Counted from the stretch's first letter, positions 18,091-26,556 are shown. The stretch: DNA of 64,000 nt from JB111 sp049856175 (GCF_049856175.1 NZ_JBNDNA010000008.1:62001-126000), one strand, 5' to 3'. Numbers and translations are program-made. The notes: generated by a model not told the origin, from the sequence alone.

Positions 18091-18456
18091 GTGCAGGACG
18101 ACAGGCTCGACAAGGTGTTCGCGGCGCTGGCGGACCCGACCCGGCGCGAGATGGTCGCCCGGCTCGCGGACGGCGACGCCACGCTCACCGAGCTCGCCGA
18201 GCCCCACGCGGTCTCGGTCCAGGCGATCTCCAAGCACCTCAAGGTGCTCGAGGAGTCCGGACTGGTCTCGCGCACCCGTGAGGCGCAGCGCCGACCGGCC
18301 CACCTCGAGGCGGAGGTCCTCTCCCTCATGACGAAGTGGATCGAGCGCTACCGCCGAGCGGCGGAGGAACGATTCCAGCGTCTCGAGGAGGTGCTGGCTG
18401 CCATGGACGACGACACCACCCGACACGCAGCAACCACGAAGGAGCAGGCATCATGA
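18091..18456 (+). CDS. ArsR-family transcriptional repressor
   Basis: The 121-residue winged-helix protein belongs to the ArsR subgroup that pairs with SRPBCC proteins. It contains LADPTRREMVARL, VSVQAISKHLKVLEESGLV as the recognition helix, and an EAQRRPAHLE wing. No metal-binding cysteines are present, so it is unlikely to sense arsenic or heavy metals. The GTG at 18091 is preferred over GTG 18085 because AAAGGAG ends 5 bases before it. Two identical operators flank its promoter. It overlaps the next gene by ATGA. Confidence 0.92.
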   Translation: MQDDRLDKVFAALADPTRREMVARLADGDATLTELAEPHAVSVQAISKHLKVLEESGLVSRTREAQRRPAHLEAEVLSLMTKWIERYRRAAEERFQRLEEVLAAMDDDTTRHAATTKEQAS

Positions 18457-18947
18457 CCACGCAGATCCACCACCCCGAGACCACCATCGAGGCGAACCCC
18501 GACCTGCCGACGATCCGGATCGTCCGCGAGCTCGACTTCCCGGTCGAGAAGGTCTTCCGCGCCTACACCGACCGCGAGCTGTTCGCGCGCTGGATCGGCC
18601 CCCGCTCGCTCACCACCGAGATCGAGCACTGGGACTGCACCACCGGCGGCGCCTACCGGTACTCGAACGCGGACGGTGACGAGAGGTACCGCTTCTACGG
18701 CTCGTTCCACGAGGTGCGCAAGGACGAGCGCATCGTCCAGACGTTCACCTTCGAAGGCTTCCCGGACGGGGTCTCGCTCGAGACCGGCACGTTCGAGGAC
18801 ATCGGCGACGGGCGCACGCGTCTCACGCTGCTCTCGGTCGTCGACTCGATGGAGATCCGGGACGCCATGCTCGCCTCCGGCATGGAGGTCGGGGTCGTCG
18901 AGGGCTTCGAGAAGCTCGACGAGCTGCTCGCCGAGGGCGCCACGTGA
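18453..18947 (+). CDS. SRPBCC (AHSA1-like) domain protein
   Basis: The 164-residue protein consists of one START-like SRPBCC domain. It has the AHSA1 signature VEKVFRAYTDRELFARWIGP, the GGAYRYSNADG loop, and a long C-terminal helix. These domains bind small hydrophobic ligands, and ArsR-SRPBCC pairs are common in actinobacteria with mostly unknown ligands. It is translationally coupled to the ArsR gene (ATGA overlap) and to the following DinB-like gene (GTGA overlap). Confidence 0.88.
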   Translation: MTTQIHHPETTIEANPDLPTIRIVRELDFPVEKVFRAYTDRELFARWIGPRSLTTEIEHWDCTTGGAYRYSNADGDERYRFYGSFHEVRKDERIVQTFTFEGFPDGVSLETGTFEDIGDGRTRLTLLSVVDSMEIRDAMLASGMEVGVVEGFEKLDELLAEGAT

Positions 18948-19531
18948 GGGACGACGATGCTCCCGCGGACCTTCACCGACAGGTGGCGGCAGGCTTCTCC
19001 GCCGTGGTCGACGGCGTCGCGCCGGGCGCGTGGGATGCGCCGTCCCCGGTGGAGGGCTGGGCCGCGCGCGACGTCGTCGGGCACCTGACGACCTGGTTGC
19101 CGACCATGCTCGCCGCGTCCGGCGGTCCGGCGCTGCCGGAGGGCCCGGACGCGGACATCGACCCGGCCGGCGCGTGGCACCACCAGCGCCGGGCCGTCCA
19201 GGCGATCCTCGACGACCCGGCCTCGGCCGACCAGGTCCTGATCAACCCCAACTTCGGCGAGGTCCCGCTCCCAGGGGCGATCAGCCGGTTCTACGTCGGC
19301 GACGTCTTCATGCACACGTGGGACCTCGCTCGGGCCACCGGCCAGGAGCCCGGGCTCGACGCGGAGCTGTCGGAGTCGCTGCTCGCCGGCATGGCGCAGA
19401 TGGAGGACGTCCTGCGCTCGTCGGGCCAGTACGGCCCCCCGGTGCCGGTGCCGGGCGACGCCTCCGCCCAGGACCGGCTCGTCGGGTTCATCGGACGTGA
19501 CCCGGCGTGGGAGCCGCCCGCCGACCGGTAA
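18944..19531 (+). CDS. DinB-fold, mycothiol-dependent maleylpyruvate isomerase-like protein
   Basis: The 195-residue four-helix-bundle protein starts at GTG 18944, overlapping the SRPBCC stop. It has the family N-terminus (PSPVEGWAARDVVGHLTTWL) and a second metal-ligand helix (YVGDVFMHTWDLARATG). Relatives use mycothiol or metal-bound water for isomerase or transferase reactions. It is the third gene of the ArsR operon, which suggests a small detoxification or modification unit whose substrate the ArsR regulator senses. The exact reaction is unknown. Confidence 0.82.
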   Translation: MRDDDAPADLHRQVAAGFSAVVDGVAPGAWDAPSPVEGWAARDVVGHLTTWLPTMLAASGGPALPEGPDADIDPAGAWHHQRRAVQAILDDPASADQVLINPNFGEVPLPGAISRFYVGDVFMHTWDLARATGQEPGLDAELSESLLAGMAQMEDVLRSSGQYGPPVPVPGDASAQDRLVGFIGRDPAWEPPADR

Positions 19532-19580
19532 CGGATTGCCGCCGACGCTCCCGTTCGCCCACCTGGACCGTGCCGGGTCG

Positions 19581-19640
19581 AGCTCGACGTCGCACGGTCA
19601 TGCTCGACGTCGCACGGTCGTGCTCGACGCCGCACGGTGC
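19581..19640. repeat. Three 20-bp tandem repeats between convergent genes
   Basis: Three adjacent 20-base units of the form GCTCGACGTCGCACGGTC plus two bases (the third has one change) lie between the DinB-like gene and the iron ABC ATPase, which converge. No ORF is present. Confidence 0.8.
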
Positions 19641-19647
19641 GTGACGC

Positions 19648-20463
19648 TCAGGCCGACAGCTGCTCCGGACCGTTGTGGTGCCGGCCGATCGGCACCATGA
19701 GGGGCCGCCCGGTCACCGGGTCGGGAACGATCGTCGAGCCGATCCCGAACACCGACTCGACGCACTCCGACGTGAGCACCTGCTCCGGGCTTCCGGCGGC
19801 GTGCACGCGCCCGCCGGCCACCGCCACGAGGTGGTCCGCGTAGCGGGCGGCGAGGTTGAGGTCGTGCAGCACCATGACGATCGTCGTGCCGCGCTCGAGG
19901 TTGAGGTCCGTGAGCAGGTCGAGGACCTCGACCTGGTGGGAGACGTCGAGGAACGTCGTCGGCTCGTCGAGGAGGAGCACGTCGGTCTCCTGGGCGAGCA
20001 CCATGGCGATCCACGCGCGCTGACGCTGGCCGCCAGAGAGCTCGTCGACGGGGCGGTCGGCGAGCTCGACGGTCTGCGTGGCGGTGAGCGCACGGGCGAC
20101 GGCCCGGTCGTCGGCCTCGCTCCAGCGCGCGAGCATGCCCTGGTGCGGGTGCCGGCCACGACCGACGAGATCGGCCACCGTGATGCCCTCGGGCGCCACG
20201 GGGGTCTGCGGGAGCAGGCCGAGGACCTGGGCGAGGCGGCGGGCGGGGATGCGGTGGACGTCCTTCCCGTCGAGCACCACCTGGCCGCGGCTGGGGGCGA
20301 GCAGCCGGGACATCGCGCGCAGGAGGGTCGACTTGCCGCAGGCGTTGGCGCCGACGATCGCGGTGATCCGCCCCGGCGGGACCGCGAGGCTGAGGTCCTC
20401 GATGACCCCGCGGTCGCGGTACCCGACCCACACGTGGTCGGCGGTGAGCTGTCGGTCGGTCAC
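19648..20463 (-). CDS. Iron-siderophore ABC transporter ATPase
   Basis: The 271-residue FecE/FepC-type ATPase has Walker A GANACGKST, signature LSGGQRQRAWIAMVLAQ, Walker B LLLLDEP and the switch His in VLHDLN. It energises import of ferric siderophore through the two permeases encoded upstream. It starts at GTG 20463, overlapping the preceding permease stop by 4 bases, and is the last gene of the four-gene operon. The C-terminus keeps the FecE-type VPIGRHH ending. Confidence 0.92.
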   Translation of the reverse strand: MTDRQLTADHVWVGYRDRGVIEDLSLAVPPGRITAIVGANACGKSTLLRAMSRLLAPSRGQVVLDGKDVHRIPARRLAQVLGLLPQTPVAPEGITVADLVGRGRHPHQGMLARWSEADDRAVARALTATQTVELADRPVDELSGGQRQRAWIAMVLAQETDVLLLDEPTTFLDVSHQVEVLDLLTDLNLERGTTIVMVLHDLNLAARYADHLVAVAGGRVHAAGSPEQVLTSECVESVFGIGSTIVPDPVTGRPLMVPIGRHHNGPEQLSA

Positions 20464-21569
20464 AGGGAGCCTCCGGCCCGGTCGGTGCGTGCGATGAGAT
20501 ATACCAAATACGGCGCCCCGAGGACGCCGGTGATGACGCCGGCGGGGAACCTCGTGCCGAACGCGTACTGCCCGGCGAGGTCGGCGACGAGCACGAGGAC
20601 CGCGCCGACGAGTGCGGCAGGGACGAGCAGGGAGCGCCCCGGCCCCACCACGCGCGCCGCGATCGGGCCGGACAGGAAGGCGACGAACGCGATCGGGCCG
20701 GCCGCGGCGGTCGCGAACGCGATGAGGCCGACGGCCGCGACGACCAGGGTCAGGCGCGTGCGCTCGACCCGCACGCCCAGGGCGCGGGCCGCGTCGTCAC
20801 CGAGCTGCAGGGCGGAGAGGTTGCGGCCCCGGGACAGCAGCACCGGGCCGAGGACGGCCAGGGCGATCGCCACGGGGACGACGGCGGACCACGTGGTGCC
20901 GTTGAGGCTGCCGACGAGCCAGCGCATGGCCTCCTGGAGGTCCCACTGGGCCGCGTTGTCCAGCAGGTAGCTCGTCACGGAGTCGAGCATCGCCGCCACG
21001 CCGATGCCGATGAGGACGAGCCGGGTGCCGGCCACCCCGCCGCGGTAGGACAGCAGGTAGATGAGCACCGCGATGCCGAGACCCGCAGCGACGGCCACGA
21101 CCGACACCTGCCCGCCGTCGAGGTCGAGCACGATGATCGCGAAGGCTGCGGCCGCGCTCGCGCCGGCGCTGATGCCGATGATGTCCGGGCTCGCGAGCGG
21201 GTTGCGGAGCATGGTCTGGAAGGTGACGCCGCCCAGTCCCAGGCACAGGCCGGCGACGACGGCGAGGGTCGCCCGCGGCAGGCGGAGCCGTCCGACGGTG
21301 AAGCTCGCGCCCTGGACCTCCTCCCCCGTCAGCACGCGCCACACGTCGGCGGGCGGGTAGAACGTACGGCCGACCACGAGGGACGCGCACCACAGCCCGA
21401 CGACGACGGCGAGCAGGACGAGCGCCACGACGAGCCCACGGCGCGCGCGACGTCGGCGTGCGGCGGCGAGCGCTGCCACGGCGTCGTCGGACGGCGGACG
21501 GGTCGGGTGGTCCGCAGAGCCGGTCCGGCGTGCGGTCCGGACCTCTGCGTTCTCGGCGAGGGCGCTCAT
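20460..21569 (-). CDS. Iron-siderophore ABC permease (FecCD family), second
   Basis: The 369-residue permease has about nine or ten transmembrane helices after a charged N-terminal extension. Family motifs include GLCLGLGGVTFQTMLRNPLASPDIIGI, GSLNG and AGPIAFVAFLSGPIAARVVG. It ends in a GAPYLVYLIARTDRAGG tail. It starts at ATG 21569, overlapping the first permease's stop codon (ATGA). It forms a heterodimeric channel with the permease encoded upstream. Confidence 0.93.
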   Translation of the reverse strand: MSALAENAEVRTARRTGSADHPTRPPSDDAVAALAAARRRRARRGLVVALVLLAVVVGLWCASLVVGRTFYPPADVWRVLTGEEVQGASFTVGRLRLPRATLAVVAGLCLGLGGVTFQTMLRNPLASPDIIGISAGASAAAAFAIIVLDLDGGQVSVVAVAAGLGIAVLIYLLSYRGGVAGTRLVLIGIGVAAMLDSVTSYLLDNAAQWDLQEAMRWLVGSLNGTTWSAVVPVAIALAVLGPVLLSRGRNLSALQLGDDAARALGVRVERTRLTLVVAAVGLIAFATAAAGPIAFVAFLSGPIAARVVGPGRSLLVPAALVGAVLVLVADLAGQYAFGTRFPAGVITGVLGAPYLVYLIARTDRAGGSL

Positions 21570-22644
21570 AGCTCGCGGATCCTCGTGCGGCGGACGATGG
21601 CGATGAAGACGGGGCGCCGACGATCGCGGTGATGATGCCGACGTCGATCTCGCCGGGGCGGGCGACGATGCGGCCGAGGACGTCCGCGGCCACGAGCAGC
21701 CCGGCCCCCGTCAGGGCGGAGAACGGCATGAGCCAGCGGTGGTCGACGCCCACGAGCAGCCGGCACAGGTGCGGGACCACGAGGCCGACGAACCCGATCG
21801 GTCCGGCGACGGCCGTCGCCGCCCCGGTGAGCACGACCGCGCCCACGGCGGCCACCAGTCGCGTGACGCCGACCCGGACGCCGAGGCCCGCCGCCACGTC
21901 GTCGCCCAGGGCGAGCGAGTTGAGGCTGCGTGCCGAGGCGAGGCACACGAGCAGGCCGACGACGAGGAACGGCAGCACCTGCGCCGTGGCCTCGTGGCTG
22001 GCCCCGCCGACGCCGCCGACCTGCCAGGAGCGGATGCTGCCGGCGATGTCGCCGCGCGGCAGGGCGACGGCGGTGATGAAGGAGGCGAGGGCCGCGGAGG
22101 TGGCCGCGCCGGCCAGGGCCAGGGTGAGCGGCGTGGCGCCGCCCCGGCCGACCGAGGCGACGACGTAGACGAACACGGCCGCGAGGCCGGCCCCCAGGAT
22201 GGCGGTCCAGATCATGCCCGTCCGGGTCCACAGGCCGAACCAGGCCATGCCGACGACGACGGCGAGCGAGGCACCCATCGTCACGCCGAGGATCCCGGGG
22301 TCGGCGAGCGGGTTGCGGGTGACGCCCTGCATGGCGGCGCCCGCGACGCCGAGCGCGGCCCCGACGAGCAGGGCGAGGAAGGTGCGCGGCACGCGCGTGT
22401 AGACGGCGGCCTCGCCGATCGAGTCGGTCGAGCCCATGATCCCCGCGACGATCTCGGGCACCGTCACGCTGCGCGAGCCGATCGCGACCGACGCCATCGT
22501 CAGGACGACGACCGCGCCGAGCACGACCATGAGCCAGAGCAGGCGCGTCCGGGCCGGACGGCGGAGGACGCCGACGTCCGGCCCGGCACCGGGTGAGGAG
22601 GATGGAGTCCCCCCGGCCTCCTCGCGGGCGGGGGCCTGGGTCAC
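21566..22644 (-). pseudogene. Iron-siderophore ABC permease (FecCD family), first; single-base frameshift near the 3' end
   Basis: The reading frame opens at GTG 22644 (overlapping the binding-protein stop) and encodes a normal FecCD permease up to GIITAIVGAP. The frame is then lost at the GGGG run at 21611-21614, and the normal ending VFIAIVRRTRIREL lies in the next frame. It stops at 21566, exactly overlapping the next gene's ATG. Restoring one G gives a 359-residue protein. Its partner permease ends in the same way (GAPYLVYLIARTD), which supports the reconstruction. Either this is a sequencing or assembly error in a homopolymer, or the gene is broken. As written, the frame would run on and fuse out of frame into the next gene. 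Confidence 0.85.
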
Positions 22645-23825
22645 TGGGACCCGGCTGCGGCCTCTGCGAGAAGCGCGACATAGTCCTCGAGGACCCAGGA
22701 GATGGACAGCGGCGTGGGGTTCGCCGCGGTGCCCATCGGGCCGGATCCGTCGAGGAAGACGATGGCACCGGACTCGACGGCCGGCATCTGCGACAGCAGG
22801 GGGTCGGCCTCGAGCGTGTCGACGAGCTCCTGGTCGCCGTAGGTGACGATGAGCTCGACGTCCTCGAACATGTCGACCTGCTCGGCGCTGATCGAGCCGG
22901 AGAACTCACCGGAGGCGGAGGCCTCCTCGACCGCGGCCGGCGTGCTCAGGCCCAGGTCCTCGAAGAAGGCGGCGCGGGTGTCGTTGGCCGTGTAGAAGTT
23001 CACGGTGCTGAGGTCGGAGACGTCGACGTGCGTCATGAACATGGTCGAGACGCCCTCGAGCTCGGGGTGCGCGGCGACGGTCTCGTCGATCTCGCCCTGG
23101 AGCTCGGTGATGAGCTCCTCGCCCTCCTCGACCATGCCGAGGCCCGCGGCGTTGTAGGTGATGACGTCCTGCCAGGAGGTGCCCCACGCGGTCTCGGGGT
23201 AGGCCACGACGGGCGCGATCTCGGTGAGCGTGTCGTAGTCCTCCTGCGTGAGCCCGGAGTAGGCGGCGAGGATGACGTCCGGCTGGGTGTCGGCGACGGC
23301 CTCGAAGTCGATGCCGTCGGTCTCGTCGAACAGGACGGGCGGCTCGGCGCCGAGGGTCTCGAGCTCCTCCTCGACCCAGGGCAGCATGCCGTTGCCGTCG
23401 TCGTCGCCGAAGTCCGCGGAGGCCATCCCGACGGGCACGACGCCGAGGGCGAGCGGCACCTCGTGGTTCGCCCAGTTGACGGTGGCCACGCGCTCGGGGA
23501 CCTCCTCGATCACGGTGGTGCCGAAGGCGTGCTCGATCTCGATCGGCAGCTCGGCGCCGGAGATACCAGTGGCGCCCGCATCGCCGGAGTCGTCCGCGGC
23601 GTCGTCGCCGCCGTCGCCGGACGCGCTCTCGGAGCCGGACTCGGCGTCGTCGGAGGCGGACTCCGAGCCGGACTCTTCGTCGCCCACCGCCGGCCGGTCA
23701 TCACTCTCTTCTGTCGTCGGCTCGCCCGTCGCGTCGTCGGAGGACTCGTCGGAGCCGCCGCAGGCGGCGAGGGTCAGTACCGCGACCGTGGCAGCAGCAA
23801 GGACGCGGAATCGGTGGTGACGCAA
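22641..23825 (-). CDS. Iron-siderophore ABC transporter substrate-binding lipoprotein
   Basis: The FecB/FepB-type binding protein has a signal peptide ending in the lipobox TLAACG, then an acidic Ser/Asp/Glu linker of about 70 residues. The bilobal TroA-like domain follows (IEIEHAFGTTVIEEVPERVATVNW, IDFEAVADTQPDVILAAYSGL). The TTG at 23825 gives a compact 394-residue precursor with GAGAG upstream. An in-frame ATG at 23882 would add 19 residues and is possible. It is first in an operon with two permeases and an ATPase. An IdeR-like box at its promoter implies iron repression. Which siderophore it binds is unknown. Confidence 0.88.
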   Translation of the reverse strand: MRHHRFRVLAAATVAVLTLAACGGSDESSDDATGEPTTEESDDRPAVGDEESGSESASDDAESGSESASGDGGDDAADDSGDAGATGISGAELPIEIEHAFGTTVIEEVPERVATVNWANHEVPLALGVVPVGMASADFGDDDGNGMLPWVEEELETLGAEPPVLFDETDGIDFEAVADTQPDVILAAYSGLTQEDYDTLTEIAPVVAYPETAWGTSWQDVITYNAAGLGMVEEGEELITELQGEIDETVAAHPELEGVSTMFMTHVDVSDLSTVNFYTANDTRAAFFEDLGLSTPAAVEEASASGEFSGSISAEQVDMFEDVELIVTYGDQELVDTLEADPLLSQMPAVESGAIVFLDGSGPMGTAANPTPLSISWVLEDYVALLAEAAAGSQ

Positions 23826-23904
23826 GTGGACCAGCTCTCGTTCGGGGCGGGCGCGGTGCCTGACGACGCCACGCCCGCGCATTACGCTAGGTTTGCGTGT
23901 CGAA

Positions 23905-23944
23905 AAGTTACCGACGCACAGTAGATCAGGCAAGCCTTACCTGC
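23905..23944 (-). promoter_or_regulatory. Iron-regulated promoter with IdeR/DtxR-like box
   Basis: On the minus strand, TTGCCT (23928-23933) and TAACTT (23905-23910) are separated by 17 bases. The box at 23926-23944 (plus strand TCAGGCAAGCCTTACCTGC) matches the IdeR consensus TTAGGTTAGGCTAACCTAA at 12 of 19 positions and covers the -35. Iron-loaded repressor would occlude RNA polymerase. Confidence 0.65.
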
Positions 23945-23965
23945 GTGATCCACCCCATAGGCGGG

Positions 23966-23992
23966 GGGCCGAGCCGGCGATTCACTCGGCCC
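23966..23992 (-). terminator. Hairpin after uppS
   Basis: GGGCCGAG and CTCGGCCC pair over 8 bases with an 11-base loop, about 55 bases past the uppS stop. It separates uppS from the iron-regulated promoter. Confidence 0.5.
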
Positions 23993-24045
23993 GGTCCTGC
24001 GCTCGGAATCCCACAGCCCGGGCGCCCATGCTCCCCGAACGATTG

Positions 24046-24834
24046 TCAGCCGCCGGGCCGGGCCGCCGCGTCGACCGCCCCGCCCCACCGCCGGTCGCGG
24101 CGCGCATACTCCTCCACGACGCGCCACAGCGAGCGTCGGTCGACGTCGGGCCAGGCCTCGTCGGTGAAGACGAGCTCGGCGTAGGCGGACTGCCACAGCA
24201 GGAAGTTGCTCGTCCGCTGCTCCCCGCCGGTGCGCCACAGGAGGTCGACGTCCGGGACGTCGGGCTCGTCGAGATAGCGGGCCAGGGTCCGCTCGGTCAC
24301 CCGATCGGGGTTGACCCGCCCCGCCGCGACGTCCCGGGCGAGGCCCGCGGCGGCGTCCGCGAGCTCGGCGCGGCCACCGTAGTTGACGCACATCGTCAGC
24401 GTCGCGGTGGTGTTGCGTCGGGTCATCTCCTCGGCGGTCTCGAGCTCGCGGATCACCGAGCCCCACAGTCGCGGCCGGCGTCCGGCCCACCGCACCCGCA
24501 CGCCCCAGGAGTGCATCTCGTCGCGTCGCCTGCGGATGACGTCCCGGTTGAAGCCCATGAGATAGCGGACCTCGGCGGGCGAGCGCTTCCAGTTCTCTGT
24601 GGAGAACGCGTAGGCACTGATGTGGGTCACGCCGATCTCGATCGCACCCGCCACGACGTCGAGGAGCGACGCCTCCCCCGCCGCGTGCCCCTCGGTCCTG
24701 GGCAGCCCGCGGGCGTTCGCCCACCGGCCGTTGCCGTCCATGATGACCGCGACGTGCGCGGGCACGAGCTCGCGCGGAATCGCGGGCGGACGGGCACCGG
24801 ACGGGTGCGACGGCGGCGGGACGGGCGAGGTCAT
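24046..24834 (-). CDS. uppS: Isoprenyl (undecaprenyl-type) diphosphate synthase
   Basis: This cis-prenyltransferase of 262 residues makes the polyprenyl diphosphate carrier for cell-wall synthesis. The signature VAVIMDGNGRWA carries the Mg-binding Asp at about residue 33. NYGGRAEL and the C-terminal RTGGEQRTSNFLLWQ are complete. A 20-residue Pro-rich N-terminal extension precedes the core. The ATG at 24834 overlaps the recO stop (ATGA). The recO-uppS pair is a standard actinobacterial arrangement. Chain length cannot be told from sequence. Confidence 0.95.
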   Translation of the reverse strand: MTSPVPPPSHPSGARPPAIPRELVPAHVAVIMDGNGRWANARGLPRTEGHAAGEASLLDVVAGAIEIGVTHISAYAFSTENWKRSPAEVRYLMGFNRDVIRRRRDEMHSWGVRVRWAGRRPRLWGSVIRELETAEEMTRRNTTATLTMCVNYGGRAELADAAAGLARDVAAGRVNPDRVTERTLARYLDEPDVPDVDLLWRTGGEQRTSNFLLWQSAYAELVFTDEAWPDVDRRSLWRVVEEYARRDRRWGGAVDAAARPGG

Positions 24835-25562
24835 GCGCGCTCCACGAACGGCAGGGAGCGCAGCCGGCGCTCGAGGTGGTACTGCAGGTGGGCGGCGACC
24901 AGGCCGGACGCCTCGGTGCGGTGGCGTGACACGGAGGCGTCGGCGACGGGCCAGTCGCCGGAGAGCAGGGCACCGAGCAGGGTCATCGTCTCCTCCGCGG
25001 GCGAGGCCGACCCAGGGGGCCGGCACGAGGAGCACATCGCACCGCCCATCTGCGTGGACCAGGCGCGGTGCGGCCCCTCGGTCCCGCAGCGGGCGCAGTC
25101 GTAGCAGCTGGGGGCCCACCCGGCGACCGCCAACGAGCGCAGCAGGTAGGAGTCGAGGACGAGGGTTGCCGCGTGCCGGCGCATGCTCATCGCGTGCAGG
25201 GCGCCGACGAGCAGGATGTACTGCTGCGGCGCCGGGACCTCCTCCGCCTGCGTGAGCTGGGTCGCGGTCTCGACCATCACGGTCGCGGACGTGAACAACG
25301 AGTAGTCGGCGGCGAGCGAGCGCCCGTAGGGAGCGATCGTCTCGACCTGCGTGACCGTGTCGAGGTTGCGGCCGCGGTGCAGCTGGACGTCGACGACCGT
25401 GAACGGCTCGAGCCGCGCGCCGAACCGCGAGCTCGTGCGCCGCACGCCCTTCGCGACGGCGCGCACCAGGCCGTGCTCGCGCGAGAGCATGGTGACGATG
25501 CGGTCCGCCTCCGACAGGTCGTGGGAGCGCAGGACCACCGCCTCGTCCCGGTAGAGCCTCAC
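24831..25562 (-). CDS. recO: DNA repair protein RecO
   Basis: RecO (243 residues) loads RecA on SSB-coated DNA with RecR during gap repair. The OB-fold N-terminus begins LYRDEAVVLRSHDLSEADRIVTML. A helical region follows, then a zinc site formed by CYDCARCG and CSSC. The GTG at 25562 is chosen over an in-frame ATG at 25616 because GGGAG lies 9 bases upstream and RecO proteins begin at this point. It is translationally coupled to uppS. Confidence 0.94.
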   Translation of the reverse strand: MRLYRDEAVVLRSHDLSEADRIVTMLSREHGLVRAVAKGVRRTSSRFGARLEPFTVVDVQLHRGRNLDTVTQVETIAPYGRSLAADYSLFTSATVMVETATQLTQAEEVPAPQQYILLVGALHAMSMRRHAATLVLDSYLLRSLAVAGWAPSCYDCARCGTEGPHRAWSTQMGGAMCSSCRPPGSASPAEETMTLLGALLSGDWPVADASVSRHRTEASGLVAAHLQYHLERRLRSLPFVERA

Positions 25563-25653
25563 CGGTCCATTCTCCCCCCTCGGCCCGACATACCGGAGGA
25601 CCACCACGGCACGCACCGCGCGTATCGATCACGCGAGGTGCATGGCTGGGGGT

Positions 25654-25863
25654 ATGGCGCGTACAACGTTCGACCTGGACGACGACCTGATCGCTGAGGT
25701 CATGCGCAGGTACGACGTGCGGACCAAGAGTGAGGCGGTCGATCTGGCACTTCGCCGGCTCGTCGGACCGGTGATGAGCCGCACGGAGATGCTGTCGCTC
25801 GAAGGAACCGGCCGGGAACGTGACCTCCGGCCGATGCGGACCGACCGCGTGGCTCGTCAGTGA
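25654..25863 (+). CDS. VapB-like ribbon-helix-helix antitoxin, no adjacent toxin
   Basis: The 69-residue protein opens with RTTFDLDDDLIAEVMRRYDV, followed by KSEAVDLALRRLVG, the type II VapB N-terminal DNA-binding fold. The tail (MSRTEMLSLEGTG, DLRPMRTDR) is the usual toxin-wrapping peptide. In functional loci a PIN-domain VapC gene follows with overlapping ends. Here the next gene is convergent and unrelated, so the antitoxin is an orphan. The start may be ATG 25642, which is also preceded by GAGG; 25654 gives the canonical N-terminus. Confidence 0.8.
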   Translation: MARTTFDLDDDLIAEVMRRYDVRTKSEAVDLALRRLVGPVMSRTEMLSLEGTGRERDLRPMRTDRVARQ

Positions 25864-25868
25864 TTCTG

Positions 25869-25914
25869 GTGCTGCGTGCAGGGTCGCCACGATCGGCGCC
25901 CCTGCACGCGGCAC
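25869..25914. terminator. Bidirectional terminator between vapB and the SDR remnant
   Basis: Fifteen-base arms GTGCTGCGTGCAGGG and CCCTGCACGCGGCAC pair with a single G-T wobble around a 16-base loop, and fill the gap between two convergent stop codons. Confidence 0.75.
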
Positions 25915-25920
25915 CGCGAG

Positions 25921-26556
25921 TCAGGCGGTGTGCCCACCCAGCTCCCGCACGTCCGCCACGATCGGCGACACCTCCGTGATGCCGCCGTCGACCGGGATCA
26001 CGTGGCCGTTGACGAGCGCGGCCTCGTCGGAGGAGAGGAACACGACGACGTCGGCGATGTTCTGGGGTTCCGCGCCGCTCGTAGAGACCATGTGACGGAG
26101 ATAGACGTCGGCGAACTCCTGCGAGGCGTACTGCTTGTTGTTACGCGTGTTGACGAAGGCAGGCGCGATCGCGTTGCAGCGGATCCCCTGCTTCCCGTAC
26201 TGCACGGCCACCTGCTTCGTGAAGTGGATGACCGACGCCTTCGACATGCCGTACGCGCTCAGCGACGACTCGCCCGCCATACCGGACACGGACGCCATGT
26301 TGACGATGCTGCCCGCGCCCTGGTCGAGCATCGTCGGGAGCCCGTGCTTGGTCACGAGGAACATGCCGACCAGGTTCGCGCGGAACGTCTCCAAGAGGAC
26401 ATCGGGGTCGAGGCTCGAGATGTCCGCGTCGTTCGCCGTCAGGTCGAGGCCCGCGGCGCGGATCTCGGACTCGACGAGCAGCGAACGCTCCGCACGACCG
26501 ACCGCCCACCCGGGTCGCACCTCCCGACGCCCGGACGCAGGATGGAGGAGGACCAC
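25921..26556 (-). pseudogene. Short-chain dehydrogenase/reductase lacking its N-terminal cofactor domain
   Basis: From about residue 35 the frame matches the second half of a classical SDR. It has the catalytic Ser in SIVNMASVSGMAGE, the YxxxK pair in YGMSKASVIHFTKQ, RCNAIAPAFVNT, and an ending in VIPVDGGITEVSP. The TGxxxGIG dinucleotide motif and the NNAG segment that should precede this are absent. The upstream DNA in all frames reads as unrelated sequence running into the next gene's promoter. It is therefore a 5'-truncated gene, presumably non-functional, left by a deletion that brought the divergent HD gene next to it. Confidence 0.75.

Noticed and set aside
18091..18456. Arsenic or metal sensor role for the ArsR protein
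   Set aside because: It has no cysteine or histidine metal-binding motif, and its partners are SRPBCC and DinB-like proteins rather than efflux pumps or arsenate reductase.
20797..22644. A fused double-permease of 615 residues
   Set aside because: The long frame is the result of the one-base frameshift; after residue 345 it reads the second permease gene out of frame as Arg-rich nonsense.
24046..25914. 622-residue frame extending uppS upstream
   Set aside because: The extra N-terminal part is the recO gene read in another frame; the ATG at 24834 with the recO overlap is the real start.
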